Positions 36,400 through 44,451 of a stretch of DNA of 64,000 bases are shown here, in pieces. Under the pieces are notes generated by a model. That model searched no databases. It worked only from the letters and a program-made list of their open reading frames with translations, and was not told the DNA's origin. The position numbers and the translations under genes are program-made. Every line of letters starts with the position of its first letter. The first letter of the stretch is position 1. The stretch is from Planctomycetaceae bacterium (GTDB lineage: Bacteria > Planctomycetota > Planctomycetia > Planctomycetales > Planctomycetaceae). Where the stretch lies: assembly GCA_019636285.1 (NCBI GenBank), contig JAHBXV010000025.1, positions 1 to 64,000 of the forward strand, given 5' to 3'.

Positions 36400-37779
36400 T
36401 CACTCGACGCGCAGCCACAGCGCTTTCAGGTAGTCCGACTCCAGGCAGTTCGCCGCCACTGGATGATCGCCCGCAGCGCCGCTGCGATCGAACAGCCGCA
36501 CCGATCGGCCGACGTTGTTCGCCGCTCCCATCACCAGCCGCGTGAACTCGTCGCTGCTCATCCGTCCCGAACAACTGCACGTCAGGATGAGCGCCCCCGG
36601 CGCCGCCAGTTGAAACGCCAGCCGGTTGAGGTCGAAGTACTTCCCCCGCGCTTCGCCCATTTCTTCGCTGGTCCGGATCAGTTTTGGCGGATCGACGACA
36701 ATCGCGTCAAACTGCCGCTCGTTCCGCAGCATGTCGCGGGCGTAGGTAAACGCGTCAGCCTGCACGAACTGCACGTTCGCCGCTTTGTTCAGCTTGGCAT
36801 TCTGCCGGGCCAGTTCCGTCGCCTGCTCGTCTAGCTCCACCCCAATCACATTGCGCGCCTGGCCCAGCACCTTGCTCTGCACGGCGAATCCCCCCGTATA
36901 GCAGCACAGGTCGAGCACCCGCGCATTCGAGCAAAAGCCCGCGAATCGCCGCCGGTTCTCCCGCTGGTCGCAATAGAACCCCGTCTTATGACCCCCGGAG
37001 AAGTCGACGCGAAACCGCGTGCCGAACTCGCGCACCGTCACCTTTTCGGGCAGCTTCTCCGAACCGATCGGATCGGCCGTGAAGCCTTCGTGCTCCAATG
37101 TTTGCGGCGCGGGACGTAGCAGACCATGCGTCGTCTCGCACAGCGGCGTCAGGATGTCCAGAATCGCCTCGGCTCGCTGGTACATTCCCAGCGAATATGC
37201 CTCGACCACCAGCACATCCGCCAGACGATCAACGATCAGGCCCGAGAGCCCATCCCCCTCAGCATGCACCACGCGGTACGCGTCGGTCACCGCGTCGAGT
37301 CCCAGAAACTCACGGCGGAACATCACCGCCCGCGCCAGTTGCCGTTCCCACCAGTCGGGGTCCGGCACCTGCTCGCCCCATGTCAACTGGCGAACCGTCA
37401 TCTCCGCCCGCGAGTTGAACAACCCGTACCCGTGGGTCTCGCCGCTCGACGTCTCCAGCCGGACCAGATCCCCTGGCTGAGCCGTCCGCTCATAGTGCCC
37501 CAGCCGCTTGCGGAAGACAAACGGATGCCCCGTCGGGCTGCGAACCTCGAACCGCGGCGGCTCTCGCTCGCTCGAAATGTCGAGCGGTCGCTGCAGCAGA
37601 CAATCCGGCCCCAACGGCAACCGGGCACGCTCCGGCCGCGATGGCCCTCGCGCAGGGCCTCGTCGTTGGTCGGGCCCCGGGCGGTCGTTGCCGGCTTGGT
37701 CTGCTCTGGGGCGATCAGCTCCGGGGCGCGGCGGTCGCGGGCGATTGTCAGGTCGGCGGCTAGTCGGTCGCTTTTTCAT
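36400..37779 (-). CDS. rlmI: RlmI-like class I SAM-dependent rRNA methyltransferase
   Basis: This 459-residue protein matches the RlmI/YccW family, which methylates a cytosine C5 in 23S rRNA. After a disordered Arg/Pro/Asp-rich extension (about 1-55) comes a PUA-like domain (about 75-155), then a central domain with GDGLSGLIVDRLADVLVVE. The Rossmann methyltransferase follows with VLDLCCYTGGFAV for SAM binding, GVELDE, and the catalytic-type VDPPKL motif. The C-terminal TCSCSGRM holds the conserved Cys region. Length without the extension is close to RlmI (about 396). The long basic N-terminal tail is unusual and may add RNA contacts. Start at ATG 37779. The rRNA target is inferred from the family. 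Confidence 0.88.
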   Translation of the reverse strand: MKKRPTSRRPDNRPRPPRPGADRPRADQAGNDRPGPDQRRGPARGPSRPERARLPLGPDCLLQRPLDISSEREPPRFEVRSPTGHPFVFRKRLGHYERTAQPGDLVRLETSSGETHGYGLFNSRAEMTVRQLTWGEQVPDPDWWERQLARAVMFRREFLGLDAVTDAYRVVHAEGDGLSGLIVDRLADVLVVEAYSLGMYQRAEAILDILTPLCETTHGLLRPAPQTLEHEGFTADPIGSEKLPEKVTVREFGTRFRVDFSGGHKTGFYCDQRENRRRFAGFCSNARVLDLCCYTGGFAVQSKVLGQARNVIGVELDEQATELARQNAKLNKAANVQFVQADAFTYARDMLRNERQFDAIVVDPPKLIRTSEEMGEARGKYFDLNRLAFQLAAPGALILTCSCSGRMSSDEFTRLVMGAANNVGRSVRLFDRSGAAGDHPVAANCLESDYLKALWLRVE

Positions 37780-37966
37780 GGCCGCCAGATCGTAACGCGA
37801 CGAGAACCCATGTCGAGCGTCCCGTGTCCCGTGTCGAGAGAAGATGTCCGTTTTCCAGGGTTTTCCGTCTTGCCCTCAACCATCAACCATCGACCGTTGT
37901 CCCCCCCGACGCTATCGTCTCCACTGGTCCTTGATCGCTCCTTTTACGCTTCCCCGAGCTACCCCC

Positions 37967-39169
37967 ATGACCATCCTGTGTCCGCTTCCCGCTGGTTTTC
38001 AAACGGCTGCGACCGCTTGCGGCGTCAAAAATGCCGGTTCCGATAAGCTCGACCTCGCGCTGTTCGTCTCCGACCGGCCCGCGACCGCTGCCGGCGTGTT
38101 CACCACGAATCTGGTCTGCGGTGCGCCGGTCAAGGTCTCGCGCGAACGCCTCCCCCGTCCCACCGCCCGGGCCGTCGTCATCAACTCGGGCAACTCCAAC
38201 GCCTGCACTGGCGACCAGGGTCTCGCCGATGCCCGCGCCATGACCGAGCGCGTCGCGAAACATCTCGGCTGCGCCGGCGAAGACGTTCTCGTCTGCTCGA
38301 CAGGCGTGATCGGCCGGCCGCTGCCGATGGATCGCCTCAATAAGGGAATCGATGTCGCCGCGCCGAAGTTGTCTTCGTCGGCCGAAGACTTTCTGCGAGC
38401 CGCCCAGGCCATGATGACGACCGACACCGTCTCCAAGCAGGCGCACCGCCTGGTGATGGTGGGGGGCAAAAGCGTTCATGTCAGCGGCGTCTGCAAGGGA
38501 GCCGCCATGATCGCTCCGAACATGGCCACCATGCTCGGCGTCATCATGACCGACGCCCGCCTGACGACAGACGATGCCGCCCGCATCCTCCGCGCCGCCG
38601 TCGCCGACAGCTTCAACTGCATCAGCGTCGATGGCCACGAAAGCACCAGCGATTCGGTCATCCTCCTGGCCAACGGAGCCGCGGGCGTGGAGCCCGAGCA
38701 CTTCGGAGACCGGCAGGCCTTTGAGCAGGCCGTCACCGAGGTCGCCGCCGAACTCGCCCAGGCCATCATTCGCGACGCCGAAGGGGCCAGCCATTTTGTG
38801 ACGATCGACGTGCAGGGCGCCCGCTCGCGCGAAGAAGCCCACCGCATCGCCAAATCGGTCGCCGACAGCCCCCTCGTGAAGACCGCCATCTGCGGAGCCG
38901 ACCCCAACTGGGGCCGCATCGTCTCCGCCGTCGGCTACGCCGGCATCCCCATGCGGGAAGAAGACATCTCGCTGACAGTCAACGGCATCTCCCTCTACGA
39001 ACGCGGCCAGCCCGTCCCGTTCGACGAAAAAGCCGCCTCCACCTCAATGCGCTCCCGCCGCGAAGTCGACATCGTCCTCACCCTGACATTGGGCGAAGCC
39101 AGCATCCGCTACTGGACCAGCGACCTCACCAAAGAATACGTCGAACTCAACGCCGACTACACGACGTAG
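37967..39169 (+). CDS. argJ: bifunctional ornithine acetyltransferase / N-acetylglutamate synthase
   Basis: This 400-residue ArgJ moves the acetyl group from N-acetylornithine to glutamate and can also use acetyl-CoA, closing the cyclic arginine pathway. The self-cleavage site is intact in [14 protein letters not shown]; Thr188 becomes the nucleophile and N-terminus of the beta chain. Other family motifs are [30 protein letters not shown] and [19 protein letters not shown] 37967 gives the normal length; in-frame codons upstream to 37844 do not resemble the family. No other arg gene is in the window, although a tRNA-Arg lies 0.9 kb downstream, probably by chance. Confidence 0.96.
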   Translation: MTILCPLPAGFQTAATACGVKNAGSDKLDLALFVSDRPATAAGVFTTNLVCGAPVKVSRERLPRPTARAVVINSGNSNACTGDQGLADARAMTERVAKHLGCAGEDVLVCSTGVIGRPLPMDRLNKGIDVAAPKLSSSAEDFLRAAQAMMTTDTVSKQAHRLVMVGGKSVHVSGVCKGAAMIAPNMATMLGVIMTDARLTTDDAARILRAAVADSFNCISVDGHESTSDSVILLANGAAGVEPEHFGDRQAFEQAVTEVAAELAQAIIRDAEGASHFVTIDVQGARSREEAHRIAKSVADSPLVKTAICGADPNWGRIVSAVGYAGIPMREEDISLTVNGISLYERGQPVPFDEKAASTSMRSRREVDIVLTLTLGEASIRYWTSDLTKEYVELNADYTT

Positions 39170-39172
39170 CGA

Positions 39173-39462
39173 AGAGCCGCCAGCCGCGAGCGGCCAGCAC
39201 CCAGCCAGGAGCAAGAGCTGGGTGCGACAGCCTCCGGGGTGATGGTCTTCGTGCGCAGCGTCTCGTGTACAATGTTTCGTGTACAGCGTCTTGCTCATTC
39301 GTGTGCCACTGGCTCCGCCAGTGCGCCTTCGCCTTCTCCAACTCATTCCCACACTCCGCGTGAGAACACCTCTCCCCCTGAGGCTCCGCCTCCCCCCTCT
39401 CTTCGCTGGCCGCTGGTAGCTGGCTGCTGGTGTGCCACTGGCTCCGCCAGTGTGCCTTTGTC
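39173..39462. repeat. intergenic repeats: GCCACTGGC hairpins and GGCCAGC-type repeats
   Basis: Two identical hairpins, CACTGGC-TCC-GCCAGTG, lie at 39307-39323 and 39436-39452, each preceded by GTGTGC. Stretches made of AGC-GGCCAGC-CCAGC words occur at about 39180-39215, and the same type recurs near 39885-40012, 46205-46240 and 60070-60103. No gene is seen in these 290 bp. Confidence 0.65.
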
Positions 39463-39867
39463 TTACCGCTCCCCCGCCGCCACCCGCGCAACCATCTCCC
39501 GATACGCCGCCACAATCAGCCCCCGCAGCGCCGCCGTGTCAACCGCCCGGCCCGGCCGCAGCTTCACATGCCGCATGAACTTCCCGGTCCCCTCCAACAG
39601 CCCGGCCGGGTCCGCGAGCGACGCCCCCTGGAAAAAGCCGACGTTGCAGTGAGCCGTGAAGACGTTCACATACGCAAACGCCGCATCGCCGACACATGCG
39701 GTCGGGCAGCCATCGTGCATCACCTCCCGCACATCGGCCCCGCACTCCCGAATCCGCCCGAACCACTCGCGAGCGAGCCCCCCCAACTCCCCCGGCCGCC
39801 CCTCCAGCCAGACTTCCACCGCCGGATCACGCGGAACAGCCCCATTCAAGCGAAACAGCGCAGCCAC
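39463..39867 (-). CDS. DUF1801 (YdhG-like) domain protein
   Basis: This product of about 134 residues carries the DUF1801 pattern: an N-terminal helix region, then YVNVFTAHCNVGFFQGASL, DPAGLLEGTGKFMRHVKL, and a C-terminal helix ending VAAYREMVAR. DUF1801 proteins are small iron-chaperone-like or YdhG-fold proteins of unclear role. I chose GTG 39867 because AAGGA lies seven bases upstream. A TTG at 39915 would extend the frame into the GGCCAGC repeat, which is unlikely to be coding. It is convergent with argJ across a repeat-filled gap. Confidence 0.65.
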   Translation of the reverse strand: MAALFRLNGAVPRDPAVEVWLEGRPGELGGLAREWFGRIRECGADVREVMHDGCPTACVGDAAFAYVNVFTAHCNVGFFQGASLADPAGLLEGTGKFMRHVKLRPGRAVDTAALRGLIVAAYREMVARVAAGER

Positions 39868-40036
39868 GGCAGGATCCTTGTCAGCGGTGAGCGACCAGCG
39901 ACCAGCGGCCAGCAACCAGCCGCCAGCAAAACAGCCAGGACCAGAAAGCGACCAGCATAACGCCGCCTCTTCAGTCTTTGCTGGCCGCTCGCCGCTGGCT
40001 GCTGGCCGCTTCTTCCCGTAGACTACTCCGACCGCT

Positions 40037-40110
40037 GTTCCCGTAGCTCAGCTGGATAGAGCGACGGTTTCCTAAACCGTAGGTCGCAGGTTCGAATCCC
40101 GCCGGGAACA
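40037..40110 (+). tRNA. tRNA-Arg (anticodon CCT)
   Basis: A 74-base cloverleaf is complete. The acceptor stem is GTTCCCG/CGGGAAC. The D-arm is GCTC/GAGC, the anticodon stem ACGGT/ACCGT with loop TTCCTAA, and the T-arm GCAGG-TTCGAAT-CCCGC. The anticodon CCT at 40071-40073 reads AGG. The discriminator base is A110. CCA is not encoded and must be added. It is flanked by repeat-rich and accessory DNA, so it may be a historical integration site. Confidence 0.97.
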
Positions 40111-40546
40111 CTCTCTCACACGCCACCGCCCCGGCTGCCCTCCACCGGGGATAAAATGAATCCACCGGTGACGAAACGGCATATCATGAAAAGCCCTCGA
40201 CAGTCTTCCGACCCCTCCACCACGCGCCACAATGCGGCCCGGAATTCGTGAGCGCGACCCGGGGAAGGAGGTCGTTTCTCGTAGTTGACCACCGAATGCC
40301 CCGACGCAGGTGACGACCGACGCCGGTCGCTGTCGCTCAGATCGGAGCATCCCGTCGTGATGCCGGATGCCTTGGCTCGGCGAGCCGTGTTTTGGTTCAA
40401 AAGTGTCGCCAATTCAGTAGGGCTAGCAACCCAGCGCGTCGGGATTCATCGGTGATCTGATCGATTCGACATAACTGCAACGTGTCGTACGACTTACGGA
40501 GCTTGGGCACTCAAATTCCGAATCATCCAGGGAATCGACCAGAGAT
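40111..40546. other. intergenic stretch without recognised gene
   Basis: These 436 bp follow the tRNA. They contain short chance frames on both strands and a GC-rich segment with weak palindromes (for example around 40120-40140 and 40230-40265). No RNA fold, promoter or att-like repeat of the tRNA 3' end was found by eye. Confidence 0.4.
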
Positions 40547-41371
40547 TCACGAAGCGGTACTTGAGACGAAGAGACAATTCCCGGAAGCGGCGATTTTCCT
40601 CAACGGTCCCGCAGCACGAATCTTATCCCAAGCCCTCTCTGAGCGCCACTTCCAAATCTCACCATTATACTTAGTCTGAAAAATCCCACTCACCGAGACA
40701 GTGATATTAGCTGCGTTGCCAGGGTTATCGATTTTTTCCCAAGCTTCTGGGCTTCCAAGCCAACGCCAGACTTCCCCGTTGTCCTTCTTCAAGACCAAGT
40801 TGCCACCACCCGCCGCGATCTGAACATTATTCCCAGAGGCCGTGATCTTCTCCCATGCCTCTGGTCCACCAAGCCATCGCCAGATCTCGCTCGGACCGTT
40901 GGAGTCTTTGAGAAGTGCCAATAAGTCGTTGTCGGCAACTATGTCAACATTGTTTCCGGAGGCTGTAATCTTCTCCCAAGCCAACGGCCCGCCAAGCCAT
41001 CGCCAGATCTCTCGCTGTGGTGGGCGCTTCAGCAGATACAGATGTCCTCCCGAAGCCGCAATGGACGAGACGTTTCCCGAATTGTCAATCACCTGCCACT
41101 CATGCACCCAATTAATGGTTCTGCTGATCTTACTCTGACCATCGTGGAGAGCATAAATGACGCCACCATCGACTGTCATGTCGTTGACCTGAATGGGAAC
41201 TTCAGTGTGATTCCAATGCCGAGCTGCGATGTCGTACCAGAATATCTTACCTCGATCTATGGGGAGCATCCCCATCCCAATTAGGATCTGGCCATCGGTG
41301 CACAATTGCTGCAATGGCTTATCAAGTAATGTCTTCCATTGAAAAGGCTCGTCTTCGTACTGTTCGATCAT
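40547..41371 (-). CDS. tectonin/WD-like beta-propeller repeat protein, hypothetical
   Basis: This 274-residue protein (from ATG 41371, with GGGGA nine bases upstream; ATG 41467 is an alternative) contains at least three repeats of about 40-45 residues. Each repeat has EIWRWLGGPEAWEKI followed by TASGNNV and a hydrophobic strand. The Trp-rich, regularly spaced strands suggest a beta-propeller of tectonin type. No signal peptide is seen with the chosen start. Base composition is clearly more AT-rich than the neighbours and codon use differs, suggesting horizontal acquisition next to the tRNA-Arg gene. No function can be assigned. Confidence 0.65.
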   Translation of the reverse strand: MIEQYEDEPFQWKTLLDKPLQQLCTDGQILIGMGMLPIDRGKIFWYDIAARHWNHTEVPIQVNDMTVDGGVIYALHDGQSKISRTINWVHEWQVIDNSGNVSSIAASGGHLYLLKRPPQREIWRWLGGPLAWEKITASGNNVDIVADNDLLALLKDSNGPSEIWRWLGGPEAWEKITASGNNVQIAAGGGNLVLKKDNGEVWRWLGSPEAWEKIDNPGNAANITVSVSGIFQTKYNGEIWKWRSERAWDKIRAAGPLRKIAASGNCLFVSSTAS

Positions 41372-41951
41372 GGTTGTCAGTCCCCAGAGATAGAAAGAAT
41401 CGAATCTGAGCAGATGTTCTACCAGTAAGGCGTGGCAGAGATTTACCGCATTTTGGCGAAGTCGCATGGATTGGTCAACATCGATGTATCAATGCAGGAA
41501 GGAGTATGCGACGAGGGATTGGTCAGATGCTTATGCTAAACCGCACTCTTGATAATTTCGAGGTCCATCCACCTGGTGACCGGTGGACCATTAGCTTGCC
41601 GTCCCACGTTGATGGCGATGCGACCCATATGTCCACTGACGGCGATAGGGGTAGTACCAACAGAAGCGGGTTCGTCAGTTAGCCTGTACGATTCGCACGA
41701 TCTCTTGTTGTGTCGTTTTCGGAATGCGAGGCAAGGAAGACAAGCTCGAGCAAGATGGCGTTGTCTGGAGGCTGTACCGCTTTGTGCAGCGCCTCGGCGA
41801 TGCGCGGGACACAGGTCGTTCTGGGTCAGCTCGTTTGGGTGACTCGCTCGAATCTCGCCAGAAACACTTTTCGTTCAGATCGTCGTGGAATGCCATGGGT
41901 TGATTGCAACCTGCGAAACGGTTCCTCAGGAAAAGCCGTCGACGGTCTTCG
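41372..41951. other. no intact gene; possible decayed coding remnants on minus strand
   Basis: These 580 bp hold no complete gene. On the minus strand, fragments in different frames look protein-like, including one ending near 41538 with SVGTTPIAVSGHMGRIAINV and then WMDLEIIKSAV. They are broken by frame changes and stops. I read this as a degraded gene, but cannot name the family. Confidence 0.3.
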
Positions 41952-42278
41952 CTACCCTACCACCCCAACCGGCAACTTCTCCCGACCATTCCGCGTAATC
42001 ACCGCATGCACGAACGCCGGGTTTGCGTCGGGGCGGATGAAGCGGTAGCCGTCGCGGAAGAGACTCCGCAAGCGGGCCGGCTACGTCGGGTCGTAGAGGA
42101 TTCGTTCCGGCTTCGTCCAGGTGACAGGGTCGCCCGCTTCCACTGACAGCAGCGTATGCTCCAAACCGTCGGGGAAATCTTCAGGAATCCGCAGCCCCTC
42201 CCGGCCCTCGAACGCGGCTCCCGGCCCGTGCAGCACCCGGATCACCGTATGATTCGGGGGCACCTCTGACGCGATACG
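41952..42278 (-). pseudogene. 3' remnant of a DUF1559 (prepilin-like) gene with in-frame stop
   Basis: Read on the minus strand from 42278 to the TAG at 41952-41954, the frame encodes the C-terminal part of a DUF1559 protein: VLHGPGAAFEGREGLRIP, then SVEAGDPVTWTKPE, then LFRDGYRFIRPDANPAF and VITRNGREKLP. An in-frame TAG at 42081-42083 interrupts it right after YDPT, and homology-like sequence continues in the same frame beyond it. The N-terminal pilin-like helix and most of the domain are missing. DUF1559 genes occur in large families in planctomycetes, so loss of one copy is plausible. Confidence 0.7.
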
Positions 42279-42716
42279 TCATCTGGCATTCGGCCCCTTC
42301 GCCGGCGAATCCTTCAGCACGCGCTTCTTCGGCCCTCCCTTTTTGAAATCCTCTTCCACTACCGCGATCGCCTGGCGCATCGCGGGAAAATCGCGGGCGG
42401 TGATCTGGTAACCCTCCGCGACCTTGGGGAATCCATCCTTCGGTTCGCTGATCCGGTAAACCAGATCGGGATTCGCGGGGTCGTCATCCAGATAGCACAC
42501 GAACACGATGTGCCAGTCCGAAACGTCCGAATTGAGATGGGCCTTCGTCAGCCGCTCGCCAATCTCCTGCTGCTGTTTCGCATCCAGAACACTCTTGTGC
42601 CCGGCCGGCCGGTAAACAAACAGCACCCAGCACTGCCCCACATCGGCCGCTGCCGTGCTACCAAGACTCGCCAGAACGAGGAACATCCCCATCAGCCGTG
42701 AACAATATACGAGCAT
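42279..42716 (-). CDS. small secreted hypothetical protein
   Basis: This 145-residue protein has an N-terminal hydrophobic signal-like stretch (about residues 9-24, MGMFLVLASLGSTAAA) followed by ADVGQCWVLFVYRP. The mature part is mixed alpha/beta with a Lys/Gly-rich tail. Met9 at 42692 is an alternative start that gives a cleaner signal peptide. Its stop immediately precedes the DUF1559 remnant in the same frame. I recognise no family. Confidence 0.55.
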   Translation of the reverse strand: MLVYCSRLMGMFLVLASLGSTAAADVGQCWVLFVYRPAGHKSVLDAKQQQEIGERLTKAHLNSDVSDWHIVFVCYLDDDPANPDLVYRISEPKDGFPKVAEGYQITARDFPAMRQAIAVVEEDFKKGGPKKRVLKDSPAKGPNAR

Positions 42717-42787
42717 GCGATTGTTCCTCTTCGGAAAAGACCAGCAGCGATCGTCGAAACCAATCCACGAACGCTCCCTGCGTAGCC

Positions 42788-43096
42788 CTAATCGGTCGAT
42801 GGCCCGGAGATCGCTTCAGCACCCACAGCCGAAGCCGAAGGCCGCGAGCGTAGCTGTGACGAAAGAATCACCGTGGCCAGCAGAATGGCCGAGACGATGG
42901 AAACGACCGGCGCAAATGGAATCCCCAGGAGAGTCAGCGAGGCAAACACCACAATCGGAAAGGCAGGCCGGTTCCGGTACCAGCAGACGGCAACGACGAT
43001 GAGAACAGGCACCAGGACGACGAAAGTCGCGAGACTCCACAAAGCCAGATCAGACTTAAACTCAAGGGGTGGTATCTCGTCATGGACTTCGGGCAT
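42788..43096 (-). CDS. small membrane protein, hypothetical
   Basis: This 102-residue protein has about three hydrophobic helices (ALWSLATFVVLVPVLIVVAVC, FPIVVFASLTLLGIPFAPV, SIVSAILLATVIL) between a short acidic N-terminus and a polar Ser/Ala-rich tail. Composition is typical of a real membrane protein. It lies 71 bp upstream of the secreted-protein gene on the same strand. No family recognised. Confidence 0.55.
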   Translation of the reverse strand: MPEVHDEIPPLEFKSDLALWSLATFVVLVPVLIVVAVCWYRNRPAFPIVVFASLTLLGIPFAPVVSIVSAILLATVILSSQLRSRPSASAVGAEAISGPSTD

Positions 43097-43149
43097 GGAG
43101 TGTCCTTCGCAGTGGGTGCCAGTCCTCGTCAGATTCAGCGTACGTGTGC

Positions 43150-43285
43150 CACGGCTCTGCGAGCCGTGCTCTTGGTCTTATGGTCTCGAAACACCAGCAA
43201 GTCTAACGACCATCGCAATCAAGGTCAGGATCGATCCGGCCGATCTCGTATCTTTGTCGCATCCCGCACGGCTCGCAGAGCCGTG
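43150..43285. repeat. inverted pair of GTGCCACGGCTC hairpins (REP doublet)
   Basis: The hairpin CACGGCTC-TGC-GAGCCGTG at 43150-43168 recurs as its reverse complement at 43267-43285, about 100 bp apart. Both are flanked by a conserved GTGTGC or GCACAC on the outer side. The geometry, two inverted REPs around a short spacer, is that of a REPIN/BIME-like element. Confidence 0.75.
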
Positions 43286-43308
43286 GCACACGCCCGGAAC
43301 TTCCCGCG

Positions 43309-43725
43309 TTAGAGCACGGTCATCTCGTACCCCAGCACATCGGCAACGCGTTTTGTGAGGGCTGTTACGACGGCCTCGTGCCGTGGAGTGGCATAGCCCA
43401 TGATGATGTCCTCGCCGGGAACCAGGTTGAAGCTGATGCGGCGATCGTCATCGCTTTCGTCGTTCGCCAGCGTGATGAAAGCCGCCTGCTCGCGCAGACT
43501 TTCGAAGCGCGCGATCAGGGCATCGATCTCAGCCGCTTGCGGCGGCGGAGTCTTCCACCGCGAGTAGCCGTCTTTGACCTTCAGAAAGTGCGCGATCATG
43601 TCGCCAACAATCGCGCTCCCCTTCTCGGCATCGGCCTCCACCAGCGCAAACGCCCCACGCAGCGAATCGACCAGGTCGTCCAGATGACGACTCGCTCGCT
43701 CTGTCGGCTTCAATCGATGTCCCAT
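43309..43725 (-). CDS. hypothetical protein
   Basis: This product of about 138 residues from ATG 43725 (an upstream GTG at 43770 lies next to a repeat and is less likely) is mostly helical and charged in its first 90 residues. It then carries FNLVPGEDIIMGYATPRHE and ends VADVLGYEMTVL. There is no signal peptide or membrane helix. Its gene sits exactly between two REP doublets (43150-43285 and 43768-43900). I do not recognise a family. Confidence 0.55.
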   Translation of the reverse strand: MGHRLKPTERASRHLDDLVDSLRGAFALVEADAEKGSAIVGDMIAHFLKVKDGYSRWKTPPPQAAEIDALIARFESLREQAAFITLANDESDDDRRISFNLVPGEDIIMGYATPRHEAVVTALTKRVADVLGYEMTVL

Positions 43726-43767
43726 GGGACGAGCGCCACGAATGGATATGGACTCAAAAAAGTGTGC

Positions 43768-43900
43768 CACGGCTCTGCGAGCCGTGCTCTTGTTGAGATG
43801 GCACCGATACCTTAGCGAGCCTACCGCCCAGCGGTCTGCGGTTCATCAGTAATTTCGTCAACGCGTCGCCACCACACTTCGCACGGCTCGCAGAGCCGTG
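43768..43900. repeat. second inverted pair of GTGCCACGGCTC hairpins
   Basis: The same 19-bp hairpin as at 43150 occurs at 43768-43786 and, inverted, at 43882-43900. The spacer is about 95 bp and differs from that of the first doublet. This supports a mobile, two-ended element rather than a single terminator. Confidence 0.75.
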
Positions 43901-44061
43901 GCACGCGGCGTCCCGCTCAACGGGGTCCCTCCACCGCACCCCGCGCCAAAATCGCGACTCCCCCTCCTTTTCCCGTCTTCCCCCGTGGTCTACAATTCGG
44001 GGCTGGGATGAGTTCCCGGCACTTCGTTTTGCACCCGACCTGCCTGGACTTTGGAACTGAC

Positions 44062-44427
44062 ATGATCGAACGCAACGCCTCCTCGGGATCGTCTGCCTTG
44101 TCGGAATTCGTCGAACCGTTGGGGAAGCGGATTCTGATCCGCAAGGATGAAAGTCGGCATCAGACCCGCGGGGGGATCGTCCTTCCCGACAAGGCCGAGA
44201 TTCCGACCATCACCGGTCGTGTCGTCGAAATTAGCGTCCAGATCGAACGCGACTCGGACTTTCCGGTCAAGAAGTACGACAAAGTTCTGTTCCACCCCAA
44301 GAACGCCATCCCCGTCGATCTGGAACCGGACAACGTCCTCTTCGTCGTCCCGATCGAGGACGTGGTCGCCGTCTTCCGCCGGAACACGCGCTCCCGCAAG
44401 GCCAAGACCGAAGAGACCGAAGAGTAG
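44062..44427 (+). CDS. GroES-like co-chaperonin (Cpn10)
   Basis: This 121-residue protein from ATG 44062 matches the Cpn10 fold: FVEPLGKRILIRKDES corresponds to the N-terminal strand, followed by the mobile loop region (HQTRGGIVLPDKAEIPT), GRVVEISV, and a final strand VVPIEDVVAVF. GroES caps GroEL and closes the folding chamber. It differs from canonical GroES in a longer N-terminus, an acidic/basic tail (RKAKTEETEE), and the absence of groEL next to it. It therefore looks like an additional planctomycete GroES paralogue rather than the main groESL operon. It is followed by the UbiB-family gene, 24 bp away, in the same direction. Confidence 0.85.
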   Translation: MIERNASSGSSALSEFVEPLGKRILIRKDESRHQTRGGIVLPDKAEIPTITGRVVEISVQIERDSDFPVKKYDKVLFHPKNAIPVDLEPDNVLFVVPIEDVVAVFRRNTRSRKAKTEETEE

Positions 44428-44451
44428 GCGGCCGGCCGGAGAAAGACCCCT

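Noticed and set aside
39239-39960. Plus-strand frames over repeats and the DUF1801 gene
   Set aside because: Made largely of translated GGCCAGC and GCCACTGGC repeats; the minus-strand gene has the DUF1801 pattern.
40116-40412. Minus-strand 98-residue frame next to the tRNA
   Set aside because: Composition looks like translated repeat or intergenic sequence; no ribosome-binding site or family resemblance.
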